Of a stretch of 64,000 nucleotides of DNA, positions 10,092 through 22,400 are shown in pieces. Source of the DNA: Hyaloscypha bicolor E (Eukaryota > Ascomycota > Leotiomycetes > Helotiales > Hyaloscyphaceae); the NCBI RefSeq assembly GCF_002865645.1, contig NW_020194555.1:1824288-1888287 (forward strand). The letters run 5' to 3'. The position numbers were made by a program, and so were the translations under genes. The stretch's first letter is position 1. Every line of letters starts with the position of its first letter. The notes under the pieces are model-generated. The model had not been told where the DNA came from, did no database searches, and saw only the letters and a list, made by a program, of their open reading frames with translations.

Positions 10092-10820
10092 ATTATATTT
10101 CCTTTCTAGAATTTTATTTCTAAAATTTATTAATTTATTTTAGTAAATATTTATTTAATTATTTATTTAATTAAGGTAAATTTCTAGTATCTTAAGAAAT
10201 AGTTTTACTAATATAATCTAGATAATAAATATAAAAATTATCTAATTAGATTAGGGCTAAGTAAGTAAAAAGAAAGAGTAATTATATCCCAGATATAAGG
10301 GCTAGCTAGTAATTATAATTTTATTTGAAATCTAAATATTCTAATTAGCTTAATTTAAAATACTAAGATACTATTTTATAAAATTAATACTATTTATTAG
10401 ATCTTATATTAGAATAATCTAAATAGCTATATAGAAAGAATTTAATAAATATTTATATAAGAAACTTATATAAATATTTCTAAGATTCTAGAGATTATTT
10501 ATAAGCTTCTAGAAATATATATTAATTAGTTATACTAATTTCTAATTAGAACTAGTATAAAAACTAGTAATTAATTCAGATAGTTTTTTATTTCTATAAA
10601 AGAACCTTTTTATATTACTATATACTTTTTTTCTTTCTAATAATTATATATATAATAACTTTTTCTATTATTATTTTCTAGTTTCTTTTTTTATTCTTTT
10701 CTAAGTCTTTTTTAATTATTTTTAATTAATTCTATAATATTTTCTTCTAGCTTTATTATTCGTTTTTATAATAATAAATATAAAAGTAATCTTATAGCCT
10801 CTTTTTTTATTACTAGTAAA

Positions 10821-10840
10821 TACTTGAAATATTTCAAGTA
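10821..10840. repeat. 20-bp perfect palindrome in the Gypsy-2 3' region
   Basis: TACTTGAAATATTTCAAGTA is its own reverse complement. The same palindrome occurs at the equivalent site in Gypsy-1 (18064-18083), although both copies are otherwise heavily mutated. Confidence 0.85.
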
Positions 10841-10975
10841 TTTATTTATTAATTTCTTTATCTTATATATTATAATACTTAATAAGAAAAATTATAACTA
10901 TTATAATAAGAGTTCTAAGTCTTATATATTAGTAAGTTCTTTAGCTTTAATATTTATTAAAGCTAATATAATTTC

Positions 10976-10980
10976 AGATT
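10976..10980. repeat. Gypsy-1 target-site duplication, left copy (AGATT)
   Basis: Identical to 19414-19418, directly outside the two Gypsy-1 LTR ends. Deleting the element and one copy restores Gypsy-2 continuity. Confidence 0.92.
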
Positions 10981-11278
10981 TGTAATATATATAGGGTTAT
11001 ATATAACTTAAGGGCATATAATAAACCTCGGATATTACGGGTATTAATTAGGGAAATTAGTGGCCTTTTAATACTATAACTAATTATTATTTATATTATA
11101 TATATTAGGCTTATAAATTACTAATTATATATATATTATTAGGGCCTTCTATTTAAAAAAAGCTTCCCTAAACCTTATAGAAAAAATAGAGATTAGTTCT
11201 ATACTAAATTTAATATTATAATTTCATAATATACTAATTTATTTTATTATTTTATTACCTACTAATAAATACCTTATA
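10981..11278 (+). repeat. 5' LTR of Gypsy-1
   Basis: 298 bp, beginning TGTAATATATATAGGG and ending ACCTTATA. It aligns along its full length with the cleaner solo copy at 19015-19312; differences are mostly G-to-A and C-to-T. The interior begins AAGCTAATCTTTTTACTC, a possible primer-binding region that I could not match to a tRNA. Confidence 0.9.
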
Positions 11279-11389
11279 AGCTAATCTTTTTACTCTTAAA
11301 AGAAGTAGTTTAATAAGTAATTATATTTCGAAATCTATAAAATATATAATCTTTTACTAAAGCTATTTCTATAAAAGAAGTTAACTAGA

Positions 11390-12762
11390 TTAATCCCGAT
11401 ATAGGTAATAGTAAAGGCTTATCTAATACTTTTAATAGGGCTTCTTAGGAGCCTTCGAGAGCTAGTAATAATAACGAAAATAATTCCGGTAATAATTAAA
11501 ATACTGAGATTAATGCCCGAGTTACTATTACCCAAGCTACGGAATAAAGCTTATATACTAAAGTTAAAGCGCTCTAATAAAAGCAAGAATTAGTAAATAT
11601 AATTAACTAGTATATCCTATAATTAGAGTAATATAAGAGTATCCTTAGGAATACCTTATGATTTATTATATCTTATAAAAACTCTATTTATAAGTTTACT
11701 CTTTCTTTTTTAGTAATTCTTACTAGGGAACTTCCTAAAATAGGATTAGAACCTATTTCCTTTCCTAATATAATAAGCTTTAAGAGTAATCTTAATACTA
11801 TTTATTAGAAGCTACTATATAATATCCTAAAAATATATTTGAACTAAGAAAAGCTTCTTAAGATTCGGATACCTGACTTATATTATAGAAAGTTTCTTAA
11901 GAAATAGAAAATATTTATATTTTCCTAGAAAGTAGTCTTTAGGACCTAGCCTTAGACTTATAATAAATACTTTTCTAGAGTTAACTTTACTATAAGTACC
12001 CTTAGGAACAAACCTTATAATATTTAGGAGGCTATAATAAAGTAAAGCCTATTATTATATAAGATTTATTAGAAGTAATTTAAGGCTTACTTAGCTAATA
12101 TACTTTAAATATCTTAAACCCGTTAATAAGATGCCTTTAAGGAACTTCGAGATTTTTATTAGAAAAATAGTAAAACTATTACTAAGTTATATACTTAAAT
12201 AATTAGTCTCGAAATTAACTAGAACTCATGCCCTAAGTAGGACCAGGTCCGGACTCTTAATACTACTTTATCTAATTATAAGACTTATTAGATACTTATA
12301 TTTATTTTCTTAGGAAATAAGGTAATATCTATTTCCGAGTAGCTTAAGAAAGCTTAGAAAGCAGAATATATTACTTATTTCAAATTAAGAAAAATAAAGG
12401 CAAGAGAATCTAATAAGAATAATTCTGCTCTCAAGAACTTTAACTTAGTAAATTCTAATTCGCAAGGCTATTAAAAAAGAAAGAATAAGTTCCGAAAATC
12501 ACGTAAGAAATTCTTAGATAATACTTTAGCTTCTTTAAGGCCTTAATAAAGTACTAGTTTTATTTTAGATATAGTTTATTAGACTTATAAATAGAAAAAA
12601 TATTTCTTAGAAAATATAAAGTATTTTAAGTATATTAAATAGGCTTAGTAAAACCCTAATAAGGCCAAAACTATAGAAGAGTTAAGGTATTTATAAAAGC
12701 AGGTTAATACTATTACTATAGAGAAGCGCTCTAGAGAAGACTCTCCTAAGAAATAAGGAAAA
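11390..12762 (+). pseudogene. Gypsy-1 gag, RIP-degraded
   Basis: Translation in one frame, ignoring TAA/TAG, gives a gag-like sequence. It has a hydrophobic/charged middle with PDLYYRKFLKKQKIFIF-type blocks near 11870-11930, a helix-rich segment to about 12400, and a basic C-terminal part (KRKNKFRKSRKKF, about 12476-12515). Cysteines of any CCHC knuckle are lost or absent. The frame continues into the GAAAAGGAAAGG sequence interrupted by the solo LTR at 12763, so the insertion falls near the gag-pol junction. The start codon cannot be fixed. Confidence 0.65.
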
Positions 12763-13056
12763 TGTAATGCACACATTAATAGCGAGCGTCTAGCTGGATT
12801 TAGTAGCCTAATTAGGCTAGTGCTTATGTGGGATCGCACTCCCAAATTGGGACTAGTGCTTCCGTATATCCAGCGGAACACTAGATTCTATATATGGAGG
12901 CATGCGAGCTTTGGAAATGGGCATCGATTAGTTTATTACTGAGAACTAGTTCTTGGAATTAATTATACTTCTACGCTTTACTCTATACTTTACCCTATAT
13001 TCTACTCCTTTACCTTAACTACTTGCGTAGCACCCTGCTATATTGGGAGCCTTACA
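12763..13056 (+). repeat. Solo LTR of a second family (LTR-B), 294 bp, in Gypsy-1
   Basis: Begins TGTAATGCACACATTAATAG and ends GGGAGCCTTACA (TG...CA ends). It is bordered by perfect GAAAA duplications at 12758-12762 and 13057-13061. It keeps CpA and CpG dinucleotides and normal GC, in contrast to the surrounding element. The short open frames seen here on the minus strand are not genes. Orientation is taken from the TG start; strand could be reversed because the terminal nucleotides are symmetrical. Confidence 0.9.
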
Positions 13057-13061
13057 GAAAA

Positions 13062-16000
13062 GGAAAGGCTAAATCTTAAATATTAATAATTTTAGCTATA
13101 ATAAAAAAGGCATATTACTTTATATAATTATTTAAGTAAGATTAATATAGCTAGAAATAAGTACTTTAGAAATATATAATAGACTTAGTAATACCGGGTC
13201 AGATTATAACTTCCTTAATAATAATTAGGCTTAAAGTTAGGGCTTTATTACCTTAGCTAAATATAACTAAGAGTTTATAACCTTTTATAAGAATAGATTT
13301 AAGATCTATTAAGCCTATAATCTTGAGGTATTTATTATAAATAATTATAGTAAGACGCGTTTTTTTAAGTTCTGGTTTTATAAATATAAGAATATTAGCT
13401 CTTATAGCCTTATCTTTAGTATGAAATTTTATAAAGTAATTCTTACGTAATATATAAACTATATTAAGAAATAATAGGTATATATATCTATATAGCCTAA
13501 TAATATTAAGATCCTAATACTAAAAAAGTTTAGTAAGGAGCTTAACTAGTACCCTAAGATAGTATCTTAAGTCTTATTCTTAATAAAAGGCAAATATAAC
13601 TATTCTAGATAATAGACTTTATATATTTATAATAGTTACTAGGTCTTTGCTTTATTATATAGTTCTAGTAATACTAAATAGGAGTTTTTAATATAGTAAA
13701 TTAATACTTTCCGGAAAGGAGCCTTAGAAATATCTATTTATTTCCGGGATAATAAATATAAAGATTTCTTAAAGGTTTTTAATCTTAATAAAGTTTTAGA
13801 ACTTCCTAATCTTAGTAGTATTAAATACTTTATTAATATAGATAATATAGTCTTATATAGGCCTTTATATAATTTATTAGAGACCTAACTAGAAGTATTA
13901 TATTTATATTTATAAGATATATTTTATAAATATTAGATAAGGCCTAGTAAAAGCCTAGTAAAAGTACCTATTCTTTTTATTTCTAAAAAAAATAAAGGGC
14001 TATATCTTTATATTAATTATTATAAACTTAATTAAGTTATAATTAAGAATTAGTATTTGCTTTCTCTTATTAATAAGACTTTTAACTAGCTCCGAGAAAT
14101 TAAGATCTTTATAAAGCTAGATCTCAAGAATATATATTATTAGGTAAGAATTCATAAAAAATATAAGTAAAAGACGGCTTTTAGGACCCGCTATAACTAT
14201 TTTAAATATCTTATAATACCTTTTAGGCTAGCTAATATATTAGCTATATTTTAAGTATATATTAATACTATATTTATAGGGCTCCTGAATTATTTCGTAA
14301 TTATTTATTTAGATAATATTCTTATTTATTCCTAAAATAAAAGTAAATACTATAATTATATTTATTAAGTACTTATTAGGCTATATAAAAATAACCTATT
14401 TTATAAAATTAGTAAATATAAGTTTAATATTAAGAAAGTCGAATTTCTGGGCTTCCTTATTAGAATAAAAGGTATTTATATAAATCCTAAATAGGTTTAT
14501 AGTATTATTAAATAGCTAGAACTAAAATTATTTTATAATATTTAAGTATTTCTTGAATTTACTAATTTCTATTATAGGTTTATTTATTATTACTTTTAAG
14601 TAATTATAGGCTTAATAGATCTCTTAAAAGAAATAGAAAAGGGCCGGAAATCCGGTTTTTTTATATAAATAAATAAAGTAGCTAAAAGCTTTAAGACTTT
14701 AAAAAAAACTTTTATTATAATACTTATCCTAGTTTATTTTAATTCTTCTAAGAAAATTTATATTAAAACTAATATATTAAAATTCGTAATTACTAGTACT
14801 ATTTTATAATAAGTTAATTCTAGTAATAGCCCGAAAAAATACTAGTATTTAGTAGTATTCTAGTTCCGGAAACTTTCTAAAGCCAAATATAACTATAATA
14901 CTTATAATAGGGAGCTACTTATAATTATTAAAGCCTTTAAGTATTAGTACTATTATTTTAAAGAGTCCAGGTTTATAATTAAGGTTATTATAGACTATAA
15001 TAACCTCTAATACTTTATAGAAATAAAGTGTTTAGAGAGCTATTAAATATATTAGGTAATATATCTTATAATATATAATTTTAATATTATTTATTATAAA
15101 GGCGCCTCAAACTCAGTAAATAGACCTAATAAAAGACTTAATTATAAAAAAGGTCCTATTAATATAACTTGGCTTCTAATTTTTTAGAATAAGTTAAAAA
15201 AAGCTTTTATAATTATAATTTAGAGATTCTTATAAATATCTAAAGAGTTCCTTCTTTAGAATAAGTATTATTTAATACTTATTATATCCGTAATAACTAA
15301 GAAGAAATATTTATTATAAAACAAGTAAATAAATTATCTTATAAATTCCTTAATTATAAAATTAGTTAAGAAATAAGATATAGGGAAATGCCTTAAAAGC
15401 TTTATTATTATAACTAAGATAATAGAAGTATTTATAACTATATTACTTAATAAAACTAAAAACTTCTTAGTTTCCCGAGTTTTTAAATTAGATAATTATA
15501 AATACCTAATTTCCCGTATATAAATATATATAATTACTAAAAGAATTATAATACTAGTCTCTTTATCTAAATCTCTTCTAGATATTATTTAGATAACTTA
15601 GAGAAATAATTCTTAATATTAGAATATTATGAAATAGAGGCTTAGTAAGAAAAATACTAAGGAAAAGGAAATCTAAAAAAATAATTTGGGTTTACTTAGG
15701 TACTATTTAAGAATTATTATATCTAATAATCCTATTTTATATTAAAAAATCATAAAGCTTTATTATAATAACCTAATAGCCAAATACTATAGAATAGAAA
15801 AGACTCTCGAGCTTCTTAGAAAATCCTAGTATTAGGAAAATATAGAAGGAAATATTCGTAATTATTATTAAGAATATAATATTTACTAGAGAATTAAGGC
15901 AAAGAAGTATTTGCTATATAATTTACTTAATAGTTTACTATAGCCTGAGAGATTCTAGAATAAGATCTCTATAGATTTTATTATAGGTTTACTATTATAT

Positions 16001-17050
16001 AAAAACCCGGTAAAAAGTCCCGATTTTAATATAATTCTTATAGTTATTAACTAGTACTTTAAAATAGTAAGGTATATTATATATTATAAAACTATTAACT
16101 TTCCGGAATTTACTAAGATTATATAAGAATATATTTTCTTAATCTTTAGCTTCTTTAATAAAATTATTTCTAATTAAGGAATAGTATTTACTAGCTAGTT
16201 CTAGTTTGCTTTCTGCTTTTATTTAATATATAAATAGTATTTAAGTATAGCTTATTATTTTTAGATAAATAATTAGATAAAAAAATAAAATTAGGCCCTA
16301 AAATATTACCTGAAATATTATTATAATATTTAAAAAAATAATTAGTTTAAGAAGTTATTTTTTACGAAATTTATATATAATAACTTAAAATATTAGGTTT
16401 TATAAAATATATCTTTTTATATATATTATAGATATTACTCTTAATTTTTATAGAATCCTAAGAATAGAATTATAAGAAAAATACTAGCTATATATAAAAG
16501 GCTAGAAACCCTTAAAATAAAATAGAAAAAGCTTAAGAATTTATAATATTATATATAAAATAATCGGGAAACCTATTATAATAAATACTAGTTAGCTAAA
16601 TACTATTCTAAAGAAACCTAGGTAATACTATTAATAAGAAATATTAAACTTAAGGTAAGAAAGCTTAAGCTAAAAATTATAGGTCTATTTAGGATCCTTA
16701 AATATATTAGTAATTTGGTATATAAGTTAAAACTACTAAATATATATAATTATTTATACTTAACTTTTTATATTTTCTTTCTTAAAAAGTATATAATAAA
16801 AAAGAATTAGAAGCTATACTTATATTTCTCTAAAAAACTTCCAGAATTAATAAATAATAATAAAGAATAATAATAGGAAATAGAAGCTATTATTAATTAC
16901 TAATAAGATAATAAAAATAAGAAATAATAGTATTTAATTAAATAAAAAGCCTAGCCTAAAGATTATAATACCTAGTTATTTGCTTTTCCTAATCTTAAAA
17001 ATTCTAAGAAACTTCTAAAATCATATAACTAAAACTATAACTTAGAATCT
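13062..17050 (+). pseudogene. Gypsy-1 pol: protease, RT, RNase H, integrase, chromodomain
   Basis: Protease: NTGSDYNFL at about 13190 (active-site DTGS with D changed to N). RT: PILFISKKNKGLYLYINYY (about 13970-14030), KTAFRTRYNYFKYLIIPF (about 14170-14225), IIYLDNILIYS (about 14300-14335; YLDD reads YLDN) and KKVEFLGFLI. RNase H: KLSKAKYNYNTYNRELLII and ESRFIIKVIIDYNNLQYF (about 14870-15020). Integrase: ISIDFIIGLLLYKNPVKSPD (about 15960-16020), a TGTVFTS-like block GIVFTS and PETQRIIRKI-type C-terminal segment to about 16650. Chromodomain: EIEAIINY...YLIK.KA.PKDYNT (about 16866-16980). Order and spacing match chromoviruses. Dozens of TAA/TAG stops and mutated catalytic residues make it inactive. 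Confidence 0.9.
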
Positions 17051-18812
17051 AAAACTATCTTTTAATAATTTTTTAAGATTAAAAAGAATTTTGAATTACT
17101 AAGAAAAAAGCTACTTAAAAGAAAAAGAGAACCTAGATAACTAAGAAAAGGCCCGGAATAATAATAGAGATATTTTTTTCCTGGATTTTTTTATTTATAA
17201 AAGTTTTCTAGAATTTTATTAAAGCTTATAAAAATTATATTTAAATTATTAGAAAAAGATTTAGAATTAAGAAAGATTTATTATAGATAAACTAATTACG
17301 GATATCTTAAATAAATAAACTTTAATTTTTATAAATTCCTAATTCCTAAAATAAGAATACTAAATACTAGCCCTATTTAGGACTTAATAAAAAATTAGCT
17401 AATACTTTTCGGAATCTACTTATTTCTTAATAAGATATAGTTATATTATAATAATATTAGTATTAAGAATATTAAAAGAAATAAATAAGGAACTTATAAC
17501 TATTATATATATTTTATAAAAGGCCCGAACTTTTAAAGTTAGATCCTAAATAGCTATAAATATTATATTATTAGTATTTAAAATATTAGTAGTAAATTAC
17601 TTAGTAATCTTAGTAATAATCTCGGTAATAAGATTAATATCTTAAAAGTAAACTTTATAATATTTCTTTAAGAAATTAGTAAATACCTAAATATATTAGA
17701 AAGAACTTATTTTTAGGATACTAACCTAAGTAATATTATTCTTTGCCTTATTAAGATAAAAAGAAGAATTTTAAAGCTTATTAGTATTTTTCTAGTTTTT
17801 AAAAACTTAATTAATAGTATTATTCTTATTAGTATAATATTATTTAGGATATATTTTAAGAAATTTCTTAAAGATTATAATAGTATTTTCCTAGAACTAG
17901 TAAGCTTTTAATAAGTAATAAGAAATCTGAAATCGTATTAGCTTTAATAAATATTAAAACTAAAGAACTTACTAATATATAAGACTTAGAACTCTTATTA
18001 TAATAATTATAATTCTTCTTACTAGGTATTATAGTATATAAGATAAAGAAATTAATAAGTAAATACTTGAAATATTTCAAGTATTTATTAGTAATAGGAA
18101 AGGAGGCTATAAGGTTACCTTTATATTTATTATTATATTAGTAAATAATAAAGCTAGAAAAAGATATTATGAAATTAATTAAAAATAATTAAAGAAGACT
18201 TAGAAAAAAATAAAAGAAAAAGCTAGAAAGTAATAATAGAAGAAGTTATTATATATATAGTTATTAGAAAGAAAGAAAGCATATAATAATATAAAGAGAT
18301 TCTTTTATAAAGGGAGAGAACTACCTGAATTAATTACTAGTTTTCGTACTAGTCCTAATTAGAATTTAGTATAACTAATTAATATATATTTCTAAAAGCC
18401 CGTAAATAATTTTCAGGGCCTTAGAAATATTTATATAAGTTTCTTATATAAATATTTATTAAATTCTTTTTATATAGCTATTTAGATTATTCTAATACGA
18501 GATCTAATAAGTAATATTAATTTTATAAAATAGTGCCTTAGTATTTTAGATTAAGCTAATTAAAATACTTAGATCCTAAATAAAATCGCAATTACTAGCT
18601 AGCCTTTATATCTGGGATATAATTACTCTTTTCTCTTACTTATTTAGCCCTAATCTAATTAGATAATTTTTATATCTATTATCTAGATTATATTAGTAAA
18701 ATTATTTCCCAAAATACTAGAAGTTTACCTTAATTAAATAAATAATTAATTAAATATTTATTAGAATAGATTAATAGATCTTGGGAATAAGATTCTAGAA
18801 AAGAAATATAGT
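17051..18812 (+). other. Long 3' interior region of Gypsy-1, no recognised gene
   Basis: About 1.76 kb between the chromodomain and the 3' LTR. The same region exists in Gypsy-2 (19419 to about 20340 plus 10092-10980, minus), so it belongs to the element family and was not inserted later. No family motif is recognisable in any frame. It holds a 20-bp palindrome (18064-18083) and ends in a purine-rich tract (AGAAAAGAAA) before the LTR. Confidence 0.7.
18064..18083. repeat. 20-bp perfect palindrome in the Gypsy-1 3' region
   Basis: TACTTGAAATATTTCAAGTA, the same sequence and relative position as in Gypsy-2 (10821-10840), about 730 bp upstream of the 3' LTR. Confidence 0.85.
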
Positions 18813-19413
18813 TATAATATATATAGGATTATATATAACTTAAGGGCATATAATAAACCTCGGATATTATAGGTATTAATTAGGGAAATTAGTAGCCTTT
18901 TAATACTATAACTAATTACTATTTATATTATATATATTAGGCTTATAAATTACTAATTATATATATACTATTAGGGCCTCTTATTTAGAGGGGGCTTCCC
19001 TAGACCTTATAGAATGTAATGTGTACAGGGTCGCACGTGACTTAAGGGCATGTAACGAACCTCGGATATTGCGGGTATTAATTAGGGAATTTGGTAGCCC
19101 TTTAATATCCCAACTAACTACTATTTATATTATATGTATTAGGCTTATAAATTACTAATTATATATATGCCATTGGGGCCTCCTATTTAGAGAGGGCTTC
19201 CCTGGACCTTATAGGAGGGACAGAGATTAGTTCTATACTGAATTTAATACTATGGTTTCATAATATACTAATTCATTCTATTATCTTATTACCTACTAAT
19301 AAACACCTCACATAAAAGAAATAGAGATTAGTTCTATACTAAATTTAATACTATAATTTTATAATATATTAATTTATTCTATTATCTTATTACTTATTAA
19401 TAAATACCTTATA
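18813..19413 (+). repeat. 3' LTR of Gypsy-1, split by a solo LTR
   Basis: The LTR spans 18813-19014 plus 19318-19413. It begins TATAATATATATAGGA and ends ACCTTATA, both RIP-altered forms of the family ends. Taking out the solo LTR and one target copy gives an LTR that aligns base for base with the clean copy through the CCTTATAG..GAGATTAG region. The right end abuts AGATT, the Gypsy-1 TSD. Confidence 0.9.
19015..19312 (+). repeat. Solo LTR of the Gypsy family (LTR-A), 298 bp, nearly unmutated
   Basis: Begins TGTAATGTGTACAGGG and ends ACCTCACA. Flanking 5-mers are TAGAA (19010-19014) and TAAAA (19313-19317), one G-to-A difference. It has the same sequence as the LTRs of Gypsy-1 and Gypsy-2, but retains GC-rich segments such as GTCGCACGTGAC that are TTATATATAAC in its RIPped relatives. 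It is the best guide to the original LTR sequence. Confidence 0.93.
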
Positions 19414-19418
19414 AGATT
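19414..19418. repeat. Gypsy-1 target-site duplication, right copy (AGATT)
   Basis: Identical to 10976-10980; Gypsy-2 sequence resumes here. Confidence 0.92.
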
Positions 19419-22400
19419 CCTTATTATTTATTAAAGGCTTACTAGTTCTAGAAAGATATTATTATAATCTTTAAGAAATTTCTTAAAATATATCCTAAAT
19501 AGTATTATACTAATAAAAATAATACTATTAATTAGATTTTTAAAAACTAGAAAAATACTAATAAGTTTCGAAATTCTTCTTTTTATTTTAATAAAGTAAA
19601 TAATAATATTATTTAAATTAGTATTCTAAAAATAAGTTTTTTCTAATATATTTAGATATTTACTAATTTCTTAAAGAAATATTATAATATTTATCTTTAA
19701 AATATTAATTTTATTACTAAACTTATTATTAAGATTACTAAATAATCTATTACTAGTATCTTAAATACTAATAATATAATATTTATAATTATTTAGGACC
19801 TAATTTTAGAAGTTCGGGCCTTTTATAAAATATATATAACTATTATAAATTCCTTATTTACTTCTTTTAATATTCTTAATACTAATATTATTATAATATA
19901 ATTATATTTTATTAAAAGATAAATAAATTCCGGAAAGTATTAGTTAATTCTTTACTAAATCCTAAATAGGGCTAGTATTTAATATTTTTATTTTAGGAAT
20001 TAGGAATTTATAAGAATTAGAATTTATTTATTTAAGATATTTATAGCTAGTTTATCTATAATAAATCTTTCTTAATCCTAAATCTTTTTTTAATAATTTA
20101 AATATAATTCTTATAAGCCTTAATAAAACTCTAGAAAACTTTTATAAATAAAAAAATCTAAAGAAAAAGTATTTTTATTATTATTCCGGATTTTTTCTTA
20201 ATTATCTAGATTTTTTCTTTCTTTTAAATAGCCTTTTTTTTAGTAGTTTAGAATTCTTTTTAATCTTAAAAAACTATTAAAAAGTAATTTCGGATTTTAA
20301 GTTATAATTTTAGTTATATAATTTTAGAAGTTTCTTAGAATTTTTAAAATTAGAAAAAGCAAATAACTAAATATTATAATTTTTAAGCTAGGCTTTTTAT
20401 TTAATTAAATACTATTACTTCTTATTTTTACTATTTTATTAATAATTAATAATAGCTTCTATTTCCTATTCTTATTTTTTATTATTATTTACTAATTTCG
20501 GAAGTTTTCTAGAAAAATATAAATATAATTTCTAATTCTTTTTTATTATATATTTTTAAAAAAAAAGAAAATATAGAAAATTAAATATAAATAATTATAT
20601 ATATTTAATAGTTCTAACTTATATACTAAATTACTAATATATTTAAGAATTTTAAATAAATCTATAAATTTTAGCTTAAGCTTTCTTATTTTAAGTTTAA
20701 TATTCTTTATTAATAGTATTATTTAGATTCTTTTAGAATAGTATTTAGCTAACTAGTATTTATTATAATAGGTTTCTTAATTATTTTATATATAATATTA
20801 TAAATCTTTAAGTTTTCTTTATTTTCTTTTAAGGATTTCTAGTCTTTTATATATAGCTAGTACCTTTTCTATAATCCTGTTTTTAGGATTATATAGAAAT
20901 TAAGAATAGTATTTATAATATATATAAAAAGATATATTTTATAAAACCTAATATTTTAAATTATTATATATAAATTCTATAAAAGATAACTTTTTAAACT
21001 AGTTATTTTTTTAAGTATTATAATAATATTTTAGATAATATTCTAGAGCCTAGTTCTGTTTTTTATTTAACTATTTATCTAAGAATAATAAGCTATATTT
21101 AAATATTATTTATATATTAAATAGAAATAGAAAATAAATTAGAACTAGCTAATAAATACTATTTTTTAATTAGAAATAATTTTATTAAAAAAGCCAAAAA
21201 TTAAGAAAACATATTTTTATATAATCTTAATAAGCTCTAGAAAATTAATAATCTTATAATATATAATATATTTTACTATTTTAGAATACTAATTAATAAT
21301 TATAAGAATTATATTAAAATCGAGACTTCTTATTAGGTTCTTATATAGTAATAGACCTATAATAAAATCTATAGAAATCTTATTTTAGAGCCTTTTAGGC
21401 TATAGTAAACTATTAAATAAATTATATAGTAAATATTTCTTTATCTTAATTCTCTAATAAATATTATATTTTTAATAATAATTATAAATATTTCTTTTTA
21501 TATTCTCCTAATATTAAAATCTTTTAAGAAATTCGAGAGTTTTCTCTATTTTATAGTATTCTATTATTAGATTATTATAATAAAGCTTTATAACTTCTTA
21601 ATATAAAGCGGGATTATTAGATATAATAATTTTAGAATAGTATTTAAATAAATTCGAATTATTTTTCTAGATTTCTTTTTCTTTAATATCTTTCTTACTA
21701 AGCCTTTATTTTATAATATTCTAATATTAAGAATTATTTCTCTAAACTATCTAAATAATATCTAAAAGAAATTCAAATAAAAGAGCTAGTATTATAATTC
21801 TTTTAGTAATTATATATATTTATATATAGGGAATTAGATATTTATAACTATCTAATTTAAAAACTCGAGGAACTAAAAAGTCTTTAGTTTTATTAAGTAA
21901 TATAATTATAGATATCTCTATTACTTTAATTATAATAGTAAAGCCTTTAAGATATTTCTTTATATCTTATTTCTTAACTAATTCTATAATTAAGGAATTT
22001 ATAAGATAATTTATTTATTTGTCTTATAATAAATATTTCTCTTTAATTATTATAGATATAATAAGTATTAAATAATACTTATTCTAAAAAAGAAATTCTT
22101 TAGATATTTATAAGAACCTCCAAATTATAATTATAAAAGCTTTCTTTAGCTTATTCTAAAAAATTAGAAGCCAAATTATATTAATAGAACCTTTTTTATA
22201 ATTAGGTCTTTTATTAAATCTATTTACTAGATTTAAGGTGCCTTTATAGTAAATAATATTAAAATTATATATTATAAGATATATTATCTAATATATTTAA
22301 TAGCTCTCTAGATATTTTATTTTTATAAAATATTAGAAGTTATTATAGTCTATAATAACCTTAATTATAAACCTGAATTCTTTAAAGTAATAGTACTAAT

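Larger units (their letters stand above)
10092..10980 (-). other. 3' interior end of Gypsy-2
   Basis: Reverse complement of 17930-18812 in Gypsy-1. It is the stretch between the pol gene end and the 3' LTR, with no open frame. It holds a 20-bp perfect palindrome (10821-10840). Its last five bases, AGATT, are the duplicated target of Gypsy-1. Confidence 0.85.
10981..19413 (+). mobile_element. Gypsy-1: Ty3/Gypsy chromovirus inserted in Gypsy-2, plus strand
   Basis: 5' LTR 10981-11278 and 3' LTR 18813-19413 (the latter split by a solo LTR) enclose gag, protease, reverse transcriptase, RNase H, integrase and a C-terminal chromodomain in that order, which defines a chromovirus. TSD AGATT is perfect. 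Without its two nested solo LTRs and their duplications it is about 7.83 kb, close to the 7.80 kb of Gypsy-2. All genes carry dozens of TAA/TAG stops. Confidence 0.92.

Noticed and set aside
12645..12881. 78-codon minus-strand frame
   Set aside because: Half lies in gag of Gypsy-1 and half in a solo LTR; it crosses an insertion boundary.
17868..18080. 70-codon minus-strand frame in the Gypsy-1 3' region
   Set aside because: AT-rich low-complexity translation; the homologous part of Gypsy-2 does not keep it open.
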